Source: Fluviicola sp. (lineage in GTDB: Bacteria; Bacteroidota; Bacteroidia; Flavobacteriales_D; Crocinitomicaceae). Taken from it: DNA of 64,000 nucleotides. Below, piece after piece: positions 51,609 through 60,252 of the stretch; the first letter of the stretch is position 1; the number at the start of each line of letters is the position of its first letter. The stretch lies in contig JARWZO010000005.1 in assembly GCA_029866325.1 (NCBI GenBank), positions 62,001 to 126,000 on the forward strand. Direction: 5' to 3'. The translations under genes and the position numbers were made by a program. The notes beneath the pieces are model-generated. The model did no database searches and had not been told where the DNA came from. It worked only from the letters and a program-made list of their open reading frames with translations.

Positions 51609-51616
51609 TAACTTTG
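51609..51616 (+). promoter_or_regulatory. -7 box of the MopE-repeat protein gene
   Basis: TAACTTTG, a perfect TAnnTTTG, 18 bases before the ATG at 51634. Confidence 0.6.
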
Positions 51617-51633
51617 CACTAAACTTTAGTTTA

Positions 51634-54600
51634 ATGAGACATTTTTTACTTTTCACCTGCTTGTTTGTCGCAGCCACACTGTTCGGACAAACAGAAGTAT
51701 TTAATTATACAGGCGCTTTAAATGCCAATGGTTGGACCACTCACTCCGGAACTGCCGGACAGCTGGTTGCTATCACAACTCCAAGTGATTTGGGCAATAG
51801 TTTATCCTATCCGCAGTTGGCCACATCAACCGGAAATCGAACAACACTCGTTGCTGGAAATGGTGAAGATGTCAATCTTGCACTTTCCGGAATCACTAAC
51901 ACCGGCTATTTTTCCTTCTTGTTGAAAACGCCTAATACAACCGGATTGGCTGTAGCTGGCGATTACATAATGGGCTTTAGCAATACCAGTGGAGCAGTTG
52001 CAACTGTTTTTGCTGGACGCGTTTTTATTAAACCGGGATTAACTGCCGGAACCGTGCAGGTTGGTATTCAGAATACAACCGGTGGAGCACCAACACAAAC
52101 CTATGCACCTGGAGAATATCCGGTAGGCACAACGTTGTTTATTGTAGTAAAATACGATAGAACAACAACTCCGCACACTGCAAGTCTTTTCGTAAACCCT
52201 ACGCCCGGCGCTGCAGAACCTGCACCTTCTGCAACAAATAACTCTGGTACGGCTGTAACCTTTGTGAATTTTGCTGCACTATTAATTCGTCAAGGTGGAA
52301 CAGCTCCATCCGGAACAGGAAATCAAGAAATCGATGAAATTCGTACAGGTTCTACCTGGGCTTCCGTAACACCTTCAAGCTGCGGAACAACTAGTACGTT
52401 GAACGTGACCAATTGTGGTCCGTATACCTTAAACGGAACCACTTACAACACTTCCGGAACCTACAATCAATTATTAGCGGGAGCCAATTCAGCCGGTTGT
52501 GATAGTACCATTACATTGAACTTAACGGTAAATTCAGCAACAAGTTCGAGTATTACCACTTCGAGTTGTACTTCATATACCTTGAATGGAACCACTTACA
52601 ATGCTTCAGGCACTTATGTTCAAACCATCCCGAACGCGGCTGGTTGTGATAGTACGATTACTTTAAACCTGACAATTGTAGGGTCTATTACGTATTATGC
52701 AGATACCGATGGTGATGGTTTTGGAAATCCCGGTTCCACACAATCCGGTTGTTCACAACCGATCGGTTATGTAACCAATGCCAACGATTGTGATGACAAC
52801 AACAACTTAATCGGTATTGGAGCTACTTGGTACCTCGACGCGGACAATGATACTTTCGGTAATCCGTTGGTTGATTCGGTTGCTTGTTCTCAACCTGTTG
52901 GTTATGTTGCCAACTCAAACGACTGTGATGATAGTAACAATGCAGTGGGTGTAGCTCAATCTTACTACCCTGATGCAGATGGTGATAATTACGGAAGTGC
53001 TGCTGCAAGTGCTACGGTAGCATGTACACCTCCGGCCAATTATGTGACCAATAACACCGATTGCAACGATGCCAACCCGAATCAGTACCCGGGAGCAACA
53101 GAAATTCCAAATAACAGTATAGATGAAGATTGCAACGGTTCTGATTTGAGTACATTGGGTGTGCAATTGGCTCAATATACATTCACGGGGAACAACTGTG
53201 CAACCCCTGTTCACAGTGTAGTGGCTCAACCTGCTAATGCGGTATTCAGCGATTATAATGCAGATAGCGTTAACTGTGCAAGCGCTGCAGACGTTTTCAA
53301 TTATAGTGGGTGGAATAATGGTGCTACGGTAGACTCTATTGAATTTTATGAATTTAGCATTACACCTGATAATTGCTACGAATTGGCTTTGACGCAATTG
53401 ACATTTACACATAGAGGCAGTAACGGTGCAGGAACACCACTCGTTCACGTACGTTCAAGTTTAGATAATTTCGCCGCTGATTTTTACACGGTACAAATTG
53501 TAACTCCGGGTGTTGCGCAAACAGAAAACGTTCCACTTTCAGGACCTTTCGCAAGTATTTCAGGACCGGTTACGTTCCGATTCTACCTCACAGGTACTGT
53601 TGGAACAACTACCACTTACCGTCATGATAATGTTTCGGTTTACGGTGCTATTAACGCATTGCCACAACAAACGTATTATGTAGATGCAGACGGTGACGGA
53701 TTCGGTGATGCGGCAATTGATTCTATGGATTGCACTGCTCCGGCAGGTTATGTTTCAAACAACACTGATTGTAATGATAACAATGCCGACGAAAATCCGA
53801 ATGCGGTTTGGTACCAAGATACAGATAACGATACATTTGGCAATAGTGCTGTTACGCTTACACAATGCACGCAGCCTGCAGGATATGTAGCTGACAATAC
53901 CGATTGTGATGACAACAATTCAAACGTTGGCGGTTCAATTACTTATTATGAAGATGCCGACAATGACACTTACGGAAACAGCGCTTCAGCAATGCAAGCT
54001 TGCTCACAACCTGTAGGTTATGTCTTGAATGCAGGTGACTGTGATGATAACAACAGCGCGATAACAGTTGCAACGGATGAATTTTACATCGACCAAGACA
54101 ATGACGGTTACGGTTCCATCGCTGTGATCGTAACGGCTTGTACACAACCTGTTGGGTATGTTTCGAATGCAGATGATTGTGATGACAATGACAATAGCAT
54201 TACACTTGGATCTACTTTCTACGAAGACGGTGACAACGACAACTTTGGAAATCCGAACAGCACAATCGTTGACTGTACAGCTCCAAACGGATACGTAGCG
54301 GATAGTACAGACTGTGATGATACCAATAACGCTATTAACCCGAATGCAACTGATGTATTTGGAAACAGCATTGATGAAAACTGTGACGGAACTGACGGAA
54401 ACCTCGGATTGACTGATGCAGCAATCGCTGCGTTTAACGTCTTCCCGAATCCGGGAACGGCTGCTGTTACCATTACCTTAAACGGTTCTTGGAATGCCAA
54501 TGTAACTGTTACGATTCTTTCAGTAGACGGTAAAACGGTACAAACCGCAACCGGTTCTTCCAACGAAGTAACTGTTGCCACAGCTGAATTGTTACCAAGT

Positions 54601-54663
54601 GTTTATTTTGTTCGCGTGAGTGATGGAACACATAGTTCTGTAGCACGCTGGGTGAAACAATAA
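51634..54663 (+). CDS. Large T9SS-secreted protein with MopE-type metal-binding repeats
   Basis: Signal peptide MRHFLLFTCLFVAATLFGQ; an N-terminal LamG-like region (about residues 20-245); two units of the Cys repeat SYTLNGTTYNxSGTY ... GCDSTITLNLT (about 255-350); then eight repeats of about 42-50 residues of the form YYxDxDGDxFGN ... C-xQPxGYVxNxxDCDDNN in two blocks (52690-53145, three; 53665-54400, five) separated by a 170-residue beta domain. The repeat matches the MopE-like putative metal-binding motif (DxDxDG loops suggest calcium or copper). The C-terminus (FNVFPNPGTAAVTI ... SVYFVRV) is a T9SS sorting domain. 1009 aa. Probably a surface adhesin. Confidence 0.88.
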   Translation: MRHFLLFTCLFVAATLFGQTEVFNYTGALNANGWTTHSGTAGQLVAITTPSDLGNSLSYPQLATSTGNRTTLVAGNGEDVNLALSGITNTGYFSFLLKTPNTTGLAVAGDYIMGFSNTSGAVATVFAGRVFIKPGLTAGTVQVGIQNTTGGAPTQTYAPGEYPVGTTLFIVVKYDRTTTPHTASLFVNPTPGAAEPAPSATNNSGTAVTFVNFAALLIRQGGTAPSGTGNQEIDEIRTGSTWASVTPSSCGTTSTLNVTNCGPYTLNGTTYNTSGTYNQLLAGANSAGCDSTITLNLTVNSATSSSITTSSCTSYTLNGTTYNASGTYVQTIPNAAGCDSTITLNLTIVGSITYYADTDGDGFGNPGSTQSGCSQPIGYVTNANDCDDNNNLIGIGATWYLDADNDTFGNPLVDSVACSQPVGYVANSNDCDDSNNAVGVAQSYYPDADGDNYGSAAASATVACTPPANYVTNNTDCNDANPNQYPGATEIPNNSIDEDCNGSDLSTLGVQLAQYTFTGNNCATPVHSVVAQPANAVFSDYNADSVNCASAADVFNYSGWNNGATVDSIEFYEFSITPDNCYELALTQLTFTHRGSNGAGTPLVHVRSSLDNFAADFYTVQIVTPGVAQTENVPLSGPFASISGPVTFRFYLTGTVGTTTTYRHDNVSVYGAINALPQQTYYVDADGDGFGDAAIDSMDCTAPAGYVSNNTDCNDNNADENPNAVWYQDTDNDTFGNSAVTLTQCTQPAGYVADNTDCDDNNSNVGGSITYYEDADNDTYGNSASAMQACSQPVGYVLNAGDCDDNNSAITVATDEFYIDQDNDGYGSIAVIVTACTQPVGYVSNADDCDDNDNSITLGSTFYEDGDNDNFGNPNSTIVDCTAPNGYVADSTDCDDTNNAINPNATDVFGNSIDENCDGTDGNLGLTDAAIAAFNVFPNPGTAAVTITLNGSWNANVTVTILSVDGKTVQTATGSSNEVTVATAELLPSVYFVRVSDGTHSSVARWVKQ
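52690..54400 (+). repeat. Eight in-frame MopE-type repeats in two blocks
   Basis: Units of roughly 135-150 bases coding YYxDxDGDxFG ... GYV ... DCDDNN; three in 52690-53145 and five in 53665-54400. Each block ends with a variant close to ENCDGTD/EDCNGSD, the canonical end of this repeat class. Confidence 0.85.
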
Positions 54664-54683
54664 ACAAGATTAAATCAAGTTGA

Positions 54684-54720
54684 AAATCCTTCCATTCGAA
54701 TGCGAGTGGGAGGATTTTTT
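54684..54720 (+). terminator. Intrinsic terminator of the MopE-repeat gene
   Basis: AAATCCTTCC (54684-54693) pairs with GGGAGGATTT (54708-54717) with one mismatch, and the interior CATTCG/CGAGTG extends the stem; T run follows. Confidence 0.85.
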
Positions 54721-54726
54721 TATTCA

Positions 54727-54824
54727 GTCCCTTAGGGACGTGATATGGTAAAAAATATGAGTGCACACATCTCCGCCCCGTAGGGTCGGGATATAACAAA
54801 ATAAGGTCTCGACCCTACGGGGCG
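54727..54824. repeat. Compound palindromic repeat (GTCCCTTAGGGAC and CGCCCCGTAGGGTCG)
   Basis: GTCCC-TTA-GGGAC at 54727-54739, then CGCCCCGTAGGGTCG (54774-54788) with its perfect 15-bp inverse at 54810-54824. The form 'cccttaggg ... ccccgtagggtcg' is a type of interspersed repeat known in Bacteroidota genomes (from memory, not checked). No open frame inside. Confidence 0.75.
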
Positions 54825-54916
54825 AAAAAATCTGAAAAGCCGTCTGTTTTTTTAAGATATTACGTCACTACGTGACTATTTTTTGAGTTTGTTAAGATGT
54901 CACTTCACCCAGGCCT

Positions 54917-54955
54917 AAAAAACAACAAGAGAGAAACGGGCGTCTCTCTCTTGTT
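54917..54955 (-). terminator. Intrinsic terminator of candidate small RNA copy 2
   Basis: 11-bp perfect stem (54945-54955 with 54924-54934), loop of ten bases, then GTTTTTTAGG on the minus strand. Confidence 0.8.
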
Positions 54956-55061
54956 CCAACCTAAACTACTACTACTTATGAAAACTAACCTCTAATTACC
55001 GTAAATCAAATTTCGCGCCAAAGTTTGAAGATCAATTCCGGTAATTAGGAATACAAAGATA
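54917..55061 (-). ncRNA. Candidate small RNA (copy 2) with conserved tail and terminator
   Basis: On the minus strand a perfect -7 box TATCTTTG (55061-55054) is followed six bases later by CTAATTACCG (55048-55039). That 10-base segment pairs perfectly with CGGTAATTAG (55001-54992), enclosing 37 bases. Next come TTCATAAGTAGTAGTAGTT (54982-54964) and a terminator hairpin AACAAGAGAGA/TCTCTCTTGTT (54955-54924) with TTTTTT after it. Predicted RNA is about 130 bases. The tail and layout are shared with 4829-5026. The remaining part of the 538-base gap holds the metF promoter and the repeat at 54727-54824. Confidence 0.58.
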
Positions 55062-55161
55062 ACGTAGGTTTTCCATTGGTATTTTACAGCCCTCGTGTTT
55101 TTAACAAAATTTGGTGAAAGTGATTTTTCATCCGTTCGATAACTAAACGGTTTTATTCACT

Positions 55162-55169
55162 TATCTTTG
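55162..55169 (+). promoter_or_regulatory. -7 box of metF
   Basis: TATCTTTG, perfect TAnnTTTG, 32 bases before the ATG at 55202. No SAM or cobalamin riboswitch is recognised in the short leader. Confidence 0.6.
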
Positions 55170-55201
55170 CCCACTTATAAAGAACTCAAGGTCCAGACGA
55201 C

Positions 55202-56152
55202 ATGAAAGTTATCGAACACATTAACCAGGCGAAAGACACGCTGTTTTCATTTGAAATCCTTCCTCCACTTAAAGGAGCGACCATACAATCCATCTACGAC
55301 GGCATTGATCCGTTAATGGAATTTAAGCCCCGATTCATCAACGTTACCTATCACCGCGAAGAGTTTATCTACAAAGAACGCGAGAATGGTTTGTTGGAAA
55401 AAATTGCGATTCGCAAGCGTCCGGGAACTGTAGGAATATGTGCGGCCATCATGAATAAATTTCAGGTAGATGCCGTTCCGCATTTGATCTGTGGCGGCTT
55501 CTCGAAAGAGGAAACAGAGAATGCACTCATCGATCTTCACTTTTTGGGAATTGATAATGTACTGGCGTTGCGCGGCGACTCTATTAAAACGGAATCTACT
55601 TTCAAACCGCATCCTGAAGGTCACCGCTATGCAGTGGAACTGATTCAGCAAATTGCCGAAATGAACGACGGTCGTTATTTTGTGGATGATGTGCAACTGG
55701 CACCAACTAACTTCTGTATGGGAGCTGCCGGATATCCTGAAAAGCATTTCGAAGCAATGAACCTTTCTACCGATTTGCAATACTTGAAAGCAAAGGTGGA
55801 TGCAGGAGCCGAATATGTGGTGACACAAATGTTTTTCGATAATCAGAAATACTTTGATTTTGTAGATGCTTGTAGAGCAATCGGTATTACCGTGCCAATT
55901 ATTCCGGGACTGAAGCCGATCAAAACCATGAATCACATTGCGTTTTTGCCGAAGGTATTTCACATCGATTTTCCGGAAGCATTGAGCAGCGAATTATTGA
56001 AATGTAAAAGCAGCGCTGACGTCAATCAGGTAGGAATTGAATGGGGAATTCAGCAATCAAAAGAATTGAAAGCTGCCAAAGTGCCTTGCATTCACTATTA
56101 TACTATGTCGACTTCCGACACTGTGAAAAAAATAGCCAGCCAAATATTTTAA
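55202..56152 (+). CDS. metF: Methylenetetrahydrofolate reductase
   Basis: FAD enzyme that makes 5-methyl-THF for methionine synthesis. TIM-barrel motifs: FSFEILPPLKG at the N-terminus (catalytic Glu), FINVTYHREE, LICGGFSKEETENAL, VLALRGDS, ADYVVTQMFFDN-like (GAEYVVTQMFFDNQ) and IIPGLKPI. Length (316 aa) is typical. Three bases after its stop a small secreted-protein gene starts, so they share a transcript. metH or metE is not in the window. Confidence 0.95.
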   Translation: MKVIEHINQAKDTLFSFEILPPLKGATIQSIYDGIDPLMEFKPRFINVTYHREEFIYKERENGLLEKIAIRKRPGTVGICAAIMNKFQVDAVPHLICGGFSKEETENALIDLHFLGIDNVLALRGDSIKTESTFKPHPEGHRYAVELIQQIAEMNDGRYFVDDVQLAPTNFCMGAAGYPEKHFEAMNLSTDLQYLKAKVDAGAEYVVTQMFFDNQKYFDFVDACRAIGITVPIIPGLKPIKTMNHIAFLPKVFHIDFPEALSSELLKCKSSADVNQVGIEWGIQQSKELKAAKVPCIHYYTMSTSDTVKKIASQIF

Positions 56153-56155
56153 CCT

Positions 56156-56695
56156 ATGAAACAGCTCATCTTACTCATCGCAATGATTGGTCTCGGATCA
56201 ATTTCAAATGCACAAACCGACAGTCTTCATCTGACCAATGCGTTGGTGGTGAGCCACATGGATAATCAGGAAGACCGTTACTCATTGGAGGTAGCTATTT
56301 CCGAAATATTGTCAGCCAATCAGGTAAAAAATGCTGTTTCGCTCAATGTCTTGAAACAAGGTGGTGATCCGCAGGTATTGATGACCGATTCACTCACGCA
56401 AATCCTGGCCGGAAAAGGAATCAATACCATGATGCTGGTTTCGATCAGAGGGTACGATAAACGCTTCAGACGCTCCGAGAAGAAATTGACACTAGCCGAA
56501 GATCTTTCATCCGCTAACTTGTTTTCGTTGTACAAAGATGATATTGTTTCAGTAACACTCGAGTTTCACTTCTACCGAAACGGTGTGCTGGTAGGGTCGG
56601 ATTTATTGAAGATCGGTGCCATTAGTTCGCGCGAAGGGGTGATGAAAAAGCTCCGTAAGAAATTGCCGAAACGCATTCGTAAGCACTGGAAGTAA
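56156..56695 (+). CDS. Small exported protein of unknown function
   Basis: Not recognised. Signal peptide MKQLILLIAMIGLGSISNAQ; mature part about 160 residues with SLEVAISEILSANQVKNAVSLNVLKQGGDP, then a basic C-terminus (MKKLRKKLPKRIRKHWK). The gene starts three bases after metF stops, so it is translated from the same mRNA, though a metabolic link is not evident. The fold may resemble TolB/CsgG-type N-terminal alpha-beta domains (weak impression only). Confidence 0.75.
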   Translation: MKQLILLIAMIGLGSISNAQTDSLHLTNALVVSHMDNQEDRYSLEVAISEILSANQVKNAVSLNVLKQGGDPQVLMTDSLTQILAGKGINTMMLVSIRGYDKRFRRSEKKLTLAEDLSSANLFSLYKDDIVSVTLEFHFYRNGVLVGSDLLKIGAISSREGVMKKLRKKLPKRIRKHWK

Positions 56696-56700
56696 GATTT

Positions 56701-56795
56701 TAAGACTAATAGACTTGAGACGAAAGACATAAGACAGTTTTTCAAAACCAGTCTTTTGTCTTTTAGCGAAGCGGTCTCAAGTCTTACCGTCTTAC
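56701..56795. repeat. Intergenic inverted repeat of 'agactt' type, second copy
   Basis: TAAGACTAATAGACTTGAGAC (start 56701) is mirrored by GTCTCAAGTCTTACCGTCTTA at its far end, around a centre TTTTTCAAAACC. It is related to 7251-7363. Its right arm contains the stop codon (56784-56786) of the minus-strand TPR gene. Confidence 0.75.
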
Positions 56796-57404
56796 GTAAG
56801 TCGGATCGATCTTTTCCAATTGTTCCAGTTTCGCAGCTGCTTTTTCGAATTGTTTCGTTTGAAAATAGGCTTCCGCGCAATAAAACAAGGTGTTTTTTCC
56901 TTCGGGTTGAATGGTGAGTGAATGTTCGAGATCAGCAACTGCTTCCGAATAGCGACCTAATTGCAAGAGGCAATATCCTCGCTGATCAAAAATCCGGTAA
57001 TCGTATTTGGAATAACTTGTCGCTTCGGTAAATACTGCTAAAGCTTCTTCGATCTTTCCTTCTTGCAACAGCATTGCTCCACGATCAAGGATCACCACGA
57101 GATTTTCCGACCGTTGTTTTAAACCTGCTTCAATGCGTTTAAAATTGGCGTATTCATCCAATTCTTCGTTAGAAACCGCTTCATTCGTCAGAAATACAAC
57201 CTCGTCTTCAGAAGAAAGTTGCATTGCTTCGCAGGCTGTTCGTACATCCAATGATTTCCGGTTTTGTACAGTCGGTTCCACATCTGTCGACCAATACGCT
57301 TTCACATACAATTGGTTGTTTTCGCCCAACTGAATCACTTTGTAAACAGAATAATCGGCGTTTTCCTGCTGAAAAAACACATCACCGCTGCGGTAAGTTT
57401 CCAT
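56784..57404 (-). CDS. Tetratricopeptide-repeat protein
   Basis: Cytoplasmic 206-aa protein. The N-terminal 90 residues are unrecognised; residues 95-206 hold three TPR units (ILDRGAMLLQEGKIEEALAVFTEA, IFDQRGYCLLQLGRYSEAVADLEHSL, LFYCAEAYFQTKQFEKAAAKLEQL). Binding partner unknown. It lies four bases after hemL on the same strand and is probably co-transcribed. The last codons (TYVRR) and stop lie inside an intergenic inverted repeat, so the C-terminus may have been set by the repeat. Confidence 0.8.
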   Translation of the reverse strand: METYRSGDVFFQQENADYSVYKVIQLGENNQLYVKAYWSTDVEPTVQNRKSLDVRTACEAMQLSSEDEVVFLTNEAVSNEELDEYANFKRIEAGLKQRSENLVVILDRGAMLLQEGKIEEALAVFTEATSYSKYDYRIFDQRGYCLLQLGRYSEAVADLEHSLTIQPEGKNTLFYCAEAYFQTKQFEKAAAKLEQLEKIDPTYVRR

Positions 57405-57408
57405 GGAT

Positions 57409-58698
57409 TTAGCTCATAATTGCATCCAACGCATCGATGAAACGCGTAGCTGCAACTTCCAAAATCTCGTCGGTGTGCGCTGCGGAAACAAACCCCACTT
57501 CATAACCACTTGGTCCGAGGTAAACACCCCTTTCCAACAATGCTCTGTGCAAGTGTTTGAAGCCCGTCATATCCGGATTGATATCTTCCGATTTGCGAAT
57601 ACGCTTGGAATCGTCGAACGAAATCCAGTAAATAGAACCGATGGTTACCAACTCAAAATGGTATCCTTTCGCTTTGGCGTGTGCGTTGATTTTATCGGTA
57701 AACAAATGCGTTCTTCGCTTTTGATCTTCGTAAAAACCGGGTTTGGAAAGTTCGGTCAATTGTGCTATCCCAGCCGCCATTGCTACAGGATTTCCCGAAA
57801 GCGTTCCAGCCTGATAAACCGGTCCGTCGGGTGAAATCTGCGCCATGATTTCTTTTTTGGCACCGTAAGCTCCTACCGGCAAACCTCCACCGATGATTTT
57901 TCCATAAGAAACAATATCCGGAATCACACCGTAATGTTCGGTGGCTCCACCAAAAGCCACACGGAATCCTGAAATCACTTCATCAAAGAACAACAACGCT
58001 CCGTTGGCAGTACACACTTCGCGCAGAAAGGTCAAAAATCCTTCTTCCTGCAACAGCAATCCGTTATTCGCCGGAATCGGTTCGATAATCACACAGGCAA
58101 TCTGATCTTTGTATTCGGCAAAACATTGTTCTACCGCTTCTTTATTGTTGAGTGGCAACACCAAGGTCTCATTTACAAATGCTTCGGGAATGCCCGCACT
58201 GGAAGAATTTCCGAAGGTCACCAATCCTGAACCAGCTTTCACCAATAAAGCATCGCTGTGTCCGTGGTAACAACCTTCAAATTTCACGATTTTGTTTCTT
58301 CCCGTGTAACCGCGCGCCAAACGAATTGCCGACATCACGGCCTCGGTTCCTGAACTGGTAAATCGCAATTTATCGATGAAGCTATTTCGGGTTAAAATCA
58401 ATTCCGCAAGCTCGTTTTCCAAACGCGTCGGAGCTCCGAAACTAGATCCGTTTCCAAGCGCTTCAACTACTTTAGAATACACCGCCGGATGGTTGTGACC
58501 AAGGATCAGCGGCCCCCAGCTACCACAAAAATCAATGAATTCATTATCGTCTTCATCCCAAATGTAAGCTCCGTTTCCTTTCTTGATAAATAACGGTGTC
58601 CCGTCTACGGATTTGAAAGCCCGAACCGGTGAATTAACCCCACCCGGAAAGTATTTTTTTGCTGTTTCGTATAACGCCTTGGAAACTGTTTGCTTCAT
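57409..58698 (-). CDS. hemL: Glutamate-1-semialdehyde 2,1-aminomutase
   Basis: PLP enzyme that makes 5-aminolevulinate for heme by the C5 pathway. Class III aminotransferase fold with SSGTEAVMSAIRLARGYTGR (phosphate loop), FDEVISGFRVAFGG (PLP-binding Asp) and the Schiff-base Lys267 in VSYGKIIGGGLPVGAYG. Length is 429 aa from the ATG at 58698 (MKQTVSKALYETAKKYFPGGVNSP in family position); a 19-codon extension is rejected. Upstream of a TPR gene, divergent from kynU. Confidence 0.95.
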   Translation of the reverse strand: MKQTVSKALYETAKKYFPGGVNSPVRAFKSVDGTPLFIKKGNGAYIWDEDDNEFIDFCGSWGPLILGHNHPAVYSKVVEALGNGSSFGAPTRLENELAELILTRNSFIDKLRFTSSGTEAVMSAIRLARGYTGRNKIVKFEGCYHGHSDALLVKAGSGLVTFGNSSSAGIPEAFVNETLVLPLNNKEAVEQCFAEYKDQIACVIIEPIPANNGLLLQEEGFLTFLREVCTANGALLFFDEVISGFRVAFGGATEHYGVIPDIVSYGKIIGGGLPVGAYGAKKEIMAQISPDGPVYQAGTLSGNPVAMAAGIAQLTELSKPGFYEDQKRRTHLFTDKINAHAKAKGYHFELVTIGSIYWISFDDSKRIRKSEDINPDMTGFKHLHRALLERGVYLGPSGYEVGFVSAAHTDEILEVAATRFIDALDAIMS

Positions 58699-58719
58699 GT
58701 ATGATTGTCTTAGAATGTG

Positions 58720-58727
58720 TATCTTTG
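58720..58727 (+). promoter_or_regulatory. -7 box of the kynurenine genes
   Basis: TATCTTTG, perfect TAnnTTTG, 63 bases before the kynU ATG at 58791. It lies in the 92-base divergent gap with hemL. Confidence 0.6.
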
Positions 58728-58790
58728 AAAAGTGGCTTTTTAACAGCCAGCTCAATTATTAAACAAAATTAGCAGAAATAAGGTTTAAAC

Positions 58791-60074
58791 ATGGCCGAAT
58801 TTGTGAATTCTCTTGCAGCCGCTCAGGCATTAGACGCTGCCGACCCGTTAAAGTCATACCGTGATCGATTTTATATTCCAACATTCCACGAAAAAGCAGT
58901 TCGCTATTTCACAGGAAACTCATTAGGACTGCAGCCCAAATCGGTGCAAACCTACGTGCAGCAAGAATTAGACGATTGGGCAAAATGGGGTGTTGAAGGT
59001 CATTTCCACGGAAAAAATCCTTGGTTTTCTTACCATGAATTTCTAACGGAAAAAGTAGCTCGTGTTGTGGGCGCTTTACCCAAAGAAGTGGTCGTAACAC
59101 ATTCGTTAACCACCAACTTGCACCTGCTGATGGTTTCGTTTTACCGACCTGTTGGAACACGTACCAAAATCTTGTGCGAAGCCAAGGCTTTTCCGAGCGA
59201 TTTGTATGCGTTGGAATCGCAGGTTCGTTTTCACGGTCTCAATCCGGATGTTGATTTGGTAGCACTTGCTCCGCGTGATGGTGAACACTTATTGCGCGAA
59301 GAAGACGTGCTGGCAAAAATTGCCGAATTGGGTGATACACTTGCTTTGGTGATGATCGGTGGTGTGAATTATTATACCGGACAATTGATGGACATGCCTG
59401 CCATTACCAAAGCCGGACACGCGGTTGGTGCTATTGTTGGATTTGATCTGGCGCATGCTGCCGGAAATATTCACTTAAAATTGCACGAATGGGATGTTGA
59501 TTTTGCGGCGTGGTGTTCGTATAAATACTTGAATTCCGGACCTGGCGGTGTTTCAGGAATGTACGTTCACGAGCGCTTTGCCAATAGACCGGATCTTCCG
59601 CGATTCGCCGGATGGTGGGGTTATGATAAAGCAACCCGCTTTCAAATGGAACCGGGTTTCAAACCCATGGAAGGTGCCGAAGGATGGCAGTTGAGTAACG
59701 CTCCTGTTCTCAGTATGGCCGCTCATTGGGCTTCGCTGGAAATTTACGATGAAGTAGGCATGGAGCGTTTGAATGAAAAGACGGTTCTGCTCACCGGATA
59801 CCTTGAATTTATCTTGGATGAACTGACGGCAAAATACCAAGATCAATGTCGTTTTGAAATCATTACTCCGCGAGAGAAAACAAGAAGAGGCGCTCAGTTG
59901 TCTATATTGGTACACGGAAAAGGAAAAGCCTTGTTTGATGCATTGAGCGCAAATGGTGTAGTGGCCGACTGGCGTGAACCGAATGTAATTCGTGTGGCTC
60001 CGGTGCCGTTGTATAATTCTTTCGAGGATGTATATTACCTCGGGAAGTTTATGGAAGAAGCGATTTTGGGGTAG
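58791..60074 (+). CDS. kynU: Kynureninase
   Basis: PLP enzyme that cleaves 3-hydroxykynurenine (or kynurenine) to 3-hydroxyanthranilate (anthranilate) and alanine. Motifs: YFTGNSLGLQPKSVQ at the N-terminus, the conserved WGVEGHF region, VGFDLAHAAGN (PLP pocket) and the Schiff-base Lys245 in WCSYKYLNSGPGG, with RFAGWWG after it. Length (427 aa) is typical. Next to kynurenine 3-monooxygenase, 178 bases away, with a repeat element between. Together they form the middle of tryptophan breakdown or de novo NAD synthesis. Confidence 0.96.
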   Translation: MAEFVNSLAAAQALDAADPLKSYRDRFYIPTFHEKAVRYFTGNSLGLQPKSVQTYVQQELDDWAKWGVEGHFHGKNPWFSYHEFLTEKVARVVGALPKEVVVTHSLTTNLHLLMVSFYRPVGTRTKILCEAKAFPSDLYALESQVRFHGLNPDVDLVALAPRDGEHLLREEDVLAKIAELGDTLALVMIGGVNYYTGQLMDMPAITKAGHAVGAIVGFDLAHAAGNIHLKLHEWDVDFAAWCSYKYLNSGPGGVSGMYVHERFANRPDLPRFAGWWGYDKATRFQMEPGFKPMEGAEGWQLSNAPVLSMAAHWASLEIYDEVGMERLNEKTVLLTGYLEFILDELTAKYQDQCRFEIITPREKTRRGAQLSILVHGKGKALFDALSANGVVADWREPNVIRVAPVPLYNSFEDVYYLGKFMEEAILG

Positions 60075-60124
60075 AAAAACTGATCGAACTAATGAAAAAA
60101 AATTCTCCATTTTGAAGGGGGATC

Positions 60125-60234
60125 CATCTCCCTCCTTGAGGAGGGATAAAGGGAGGTGACAAGTTGGAAAACCAGATTTAGAGAAGAATTGTCCTCCCCC
60201 TCAATCCCCCTCCAAAGGGGGAGGCAGATGGCGG
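60125..60234. repeat. Inverted-repeat element rich in CTCCCTT/GGGAGG, second copy
   Basis: CATCTCCCTCCTTGAGGAGG at 60125 onward is mirrored by GGGGGAGGCAGATG ending near 60230, both arms with inner palindromes. It is related in sequence to 39929-40071. It fills most of the space between kynU and kmo. Confidence 0.7.
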
Positions 60235-60252
60235 TAAAAAATATAGAACAAA

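Noticed and set aside
55313-55963. 216-residue frame antisense to metF
   Set aside because: metF is unambiguous; the shadow frame is Cys/His-rich nonsense.
59553-60110. 185-residue frame antisense to kynU
   Set aside because: kynU is certain and no promoter or domain supports the antisense frame.
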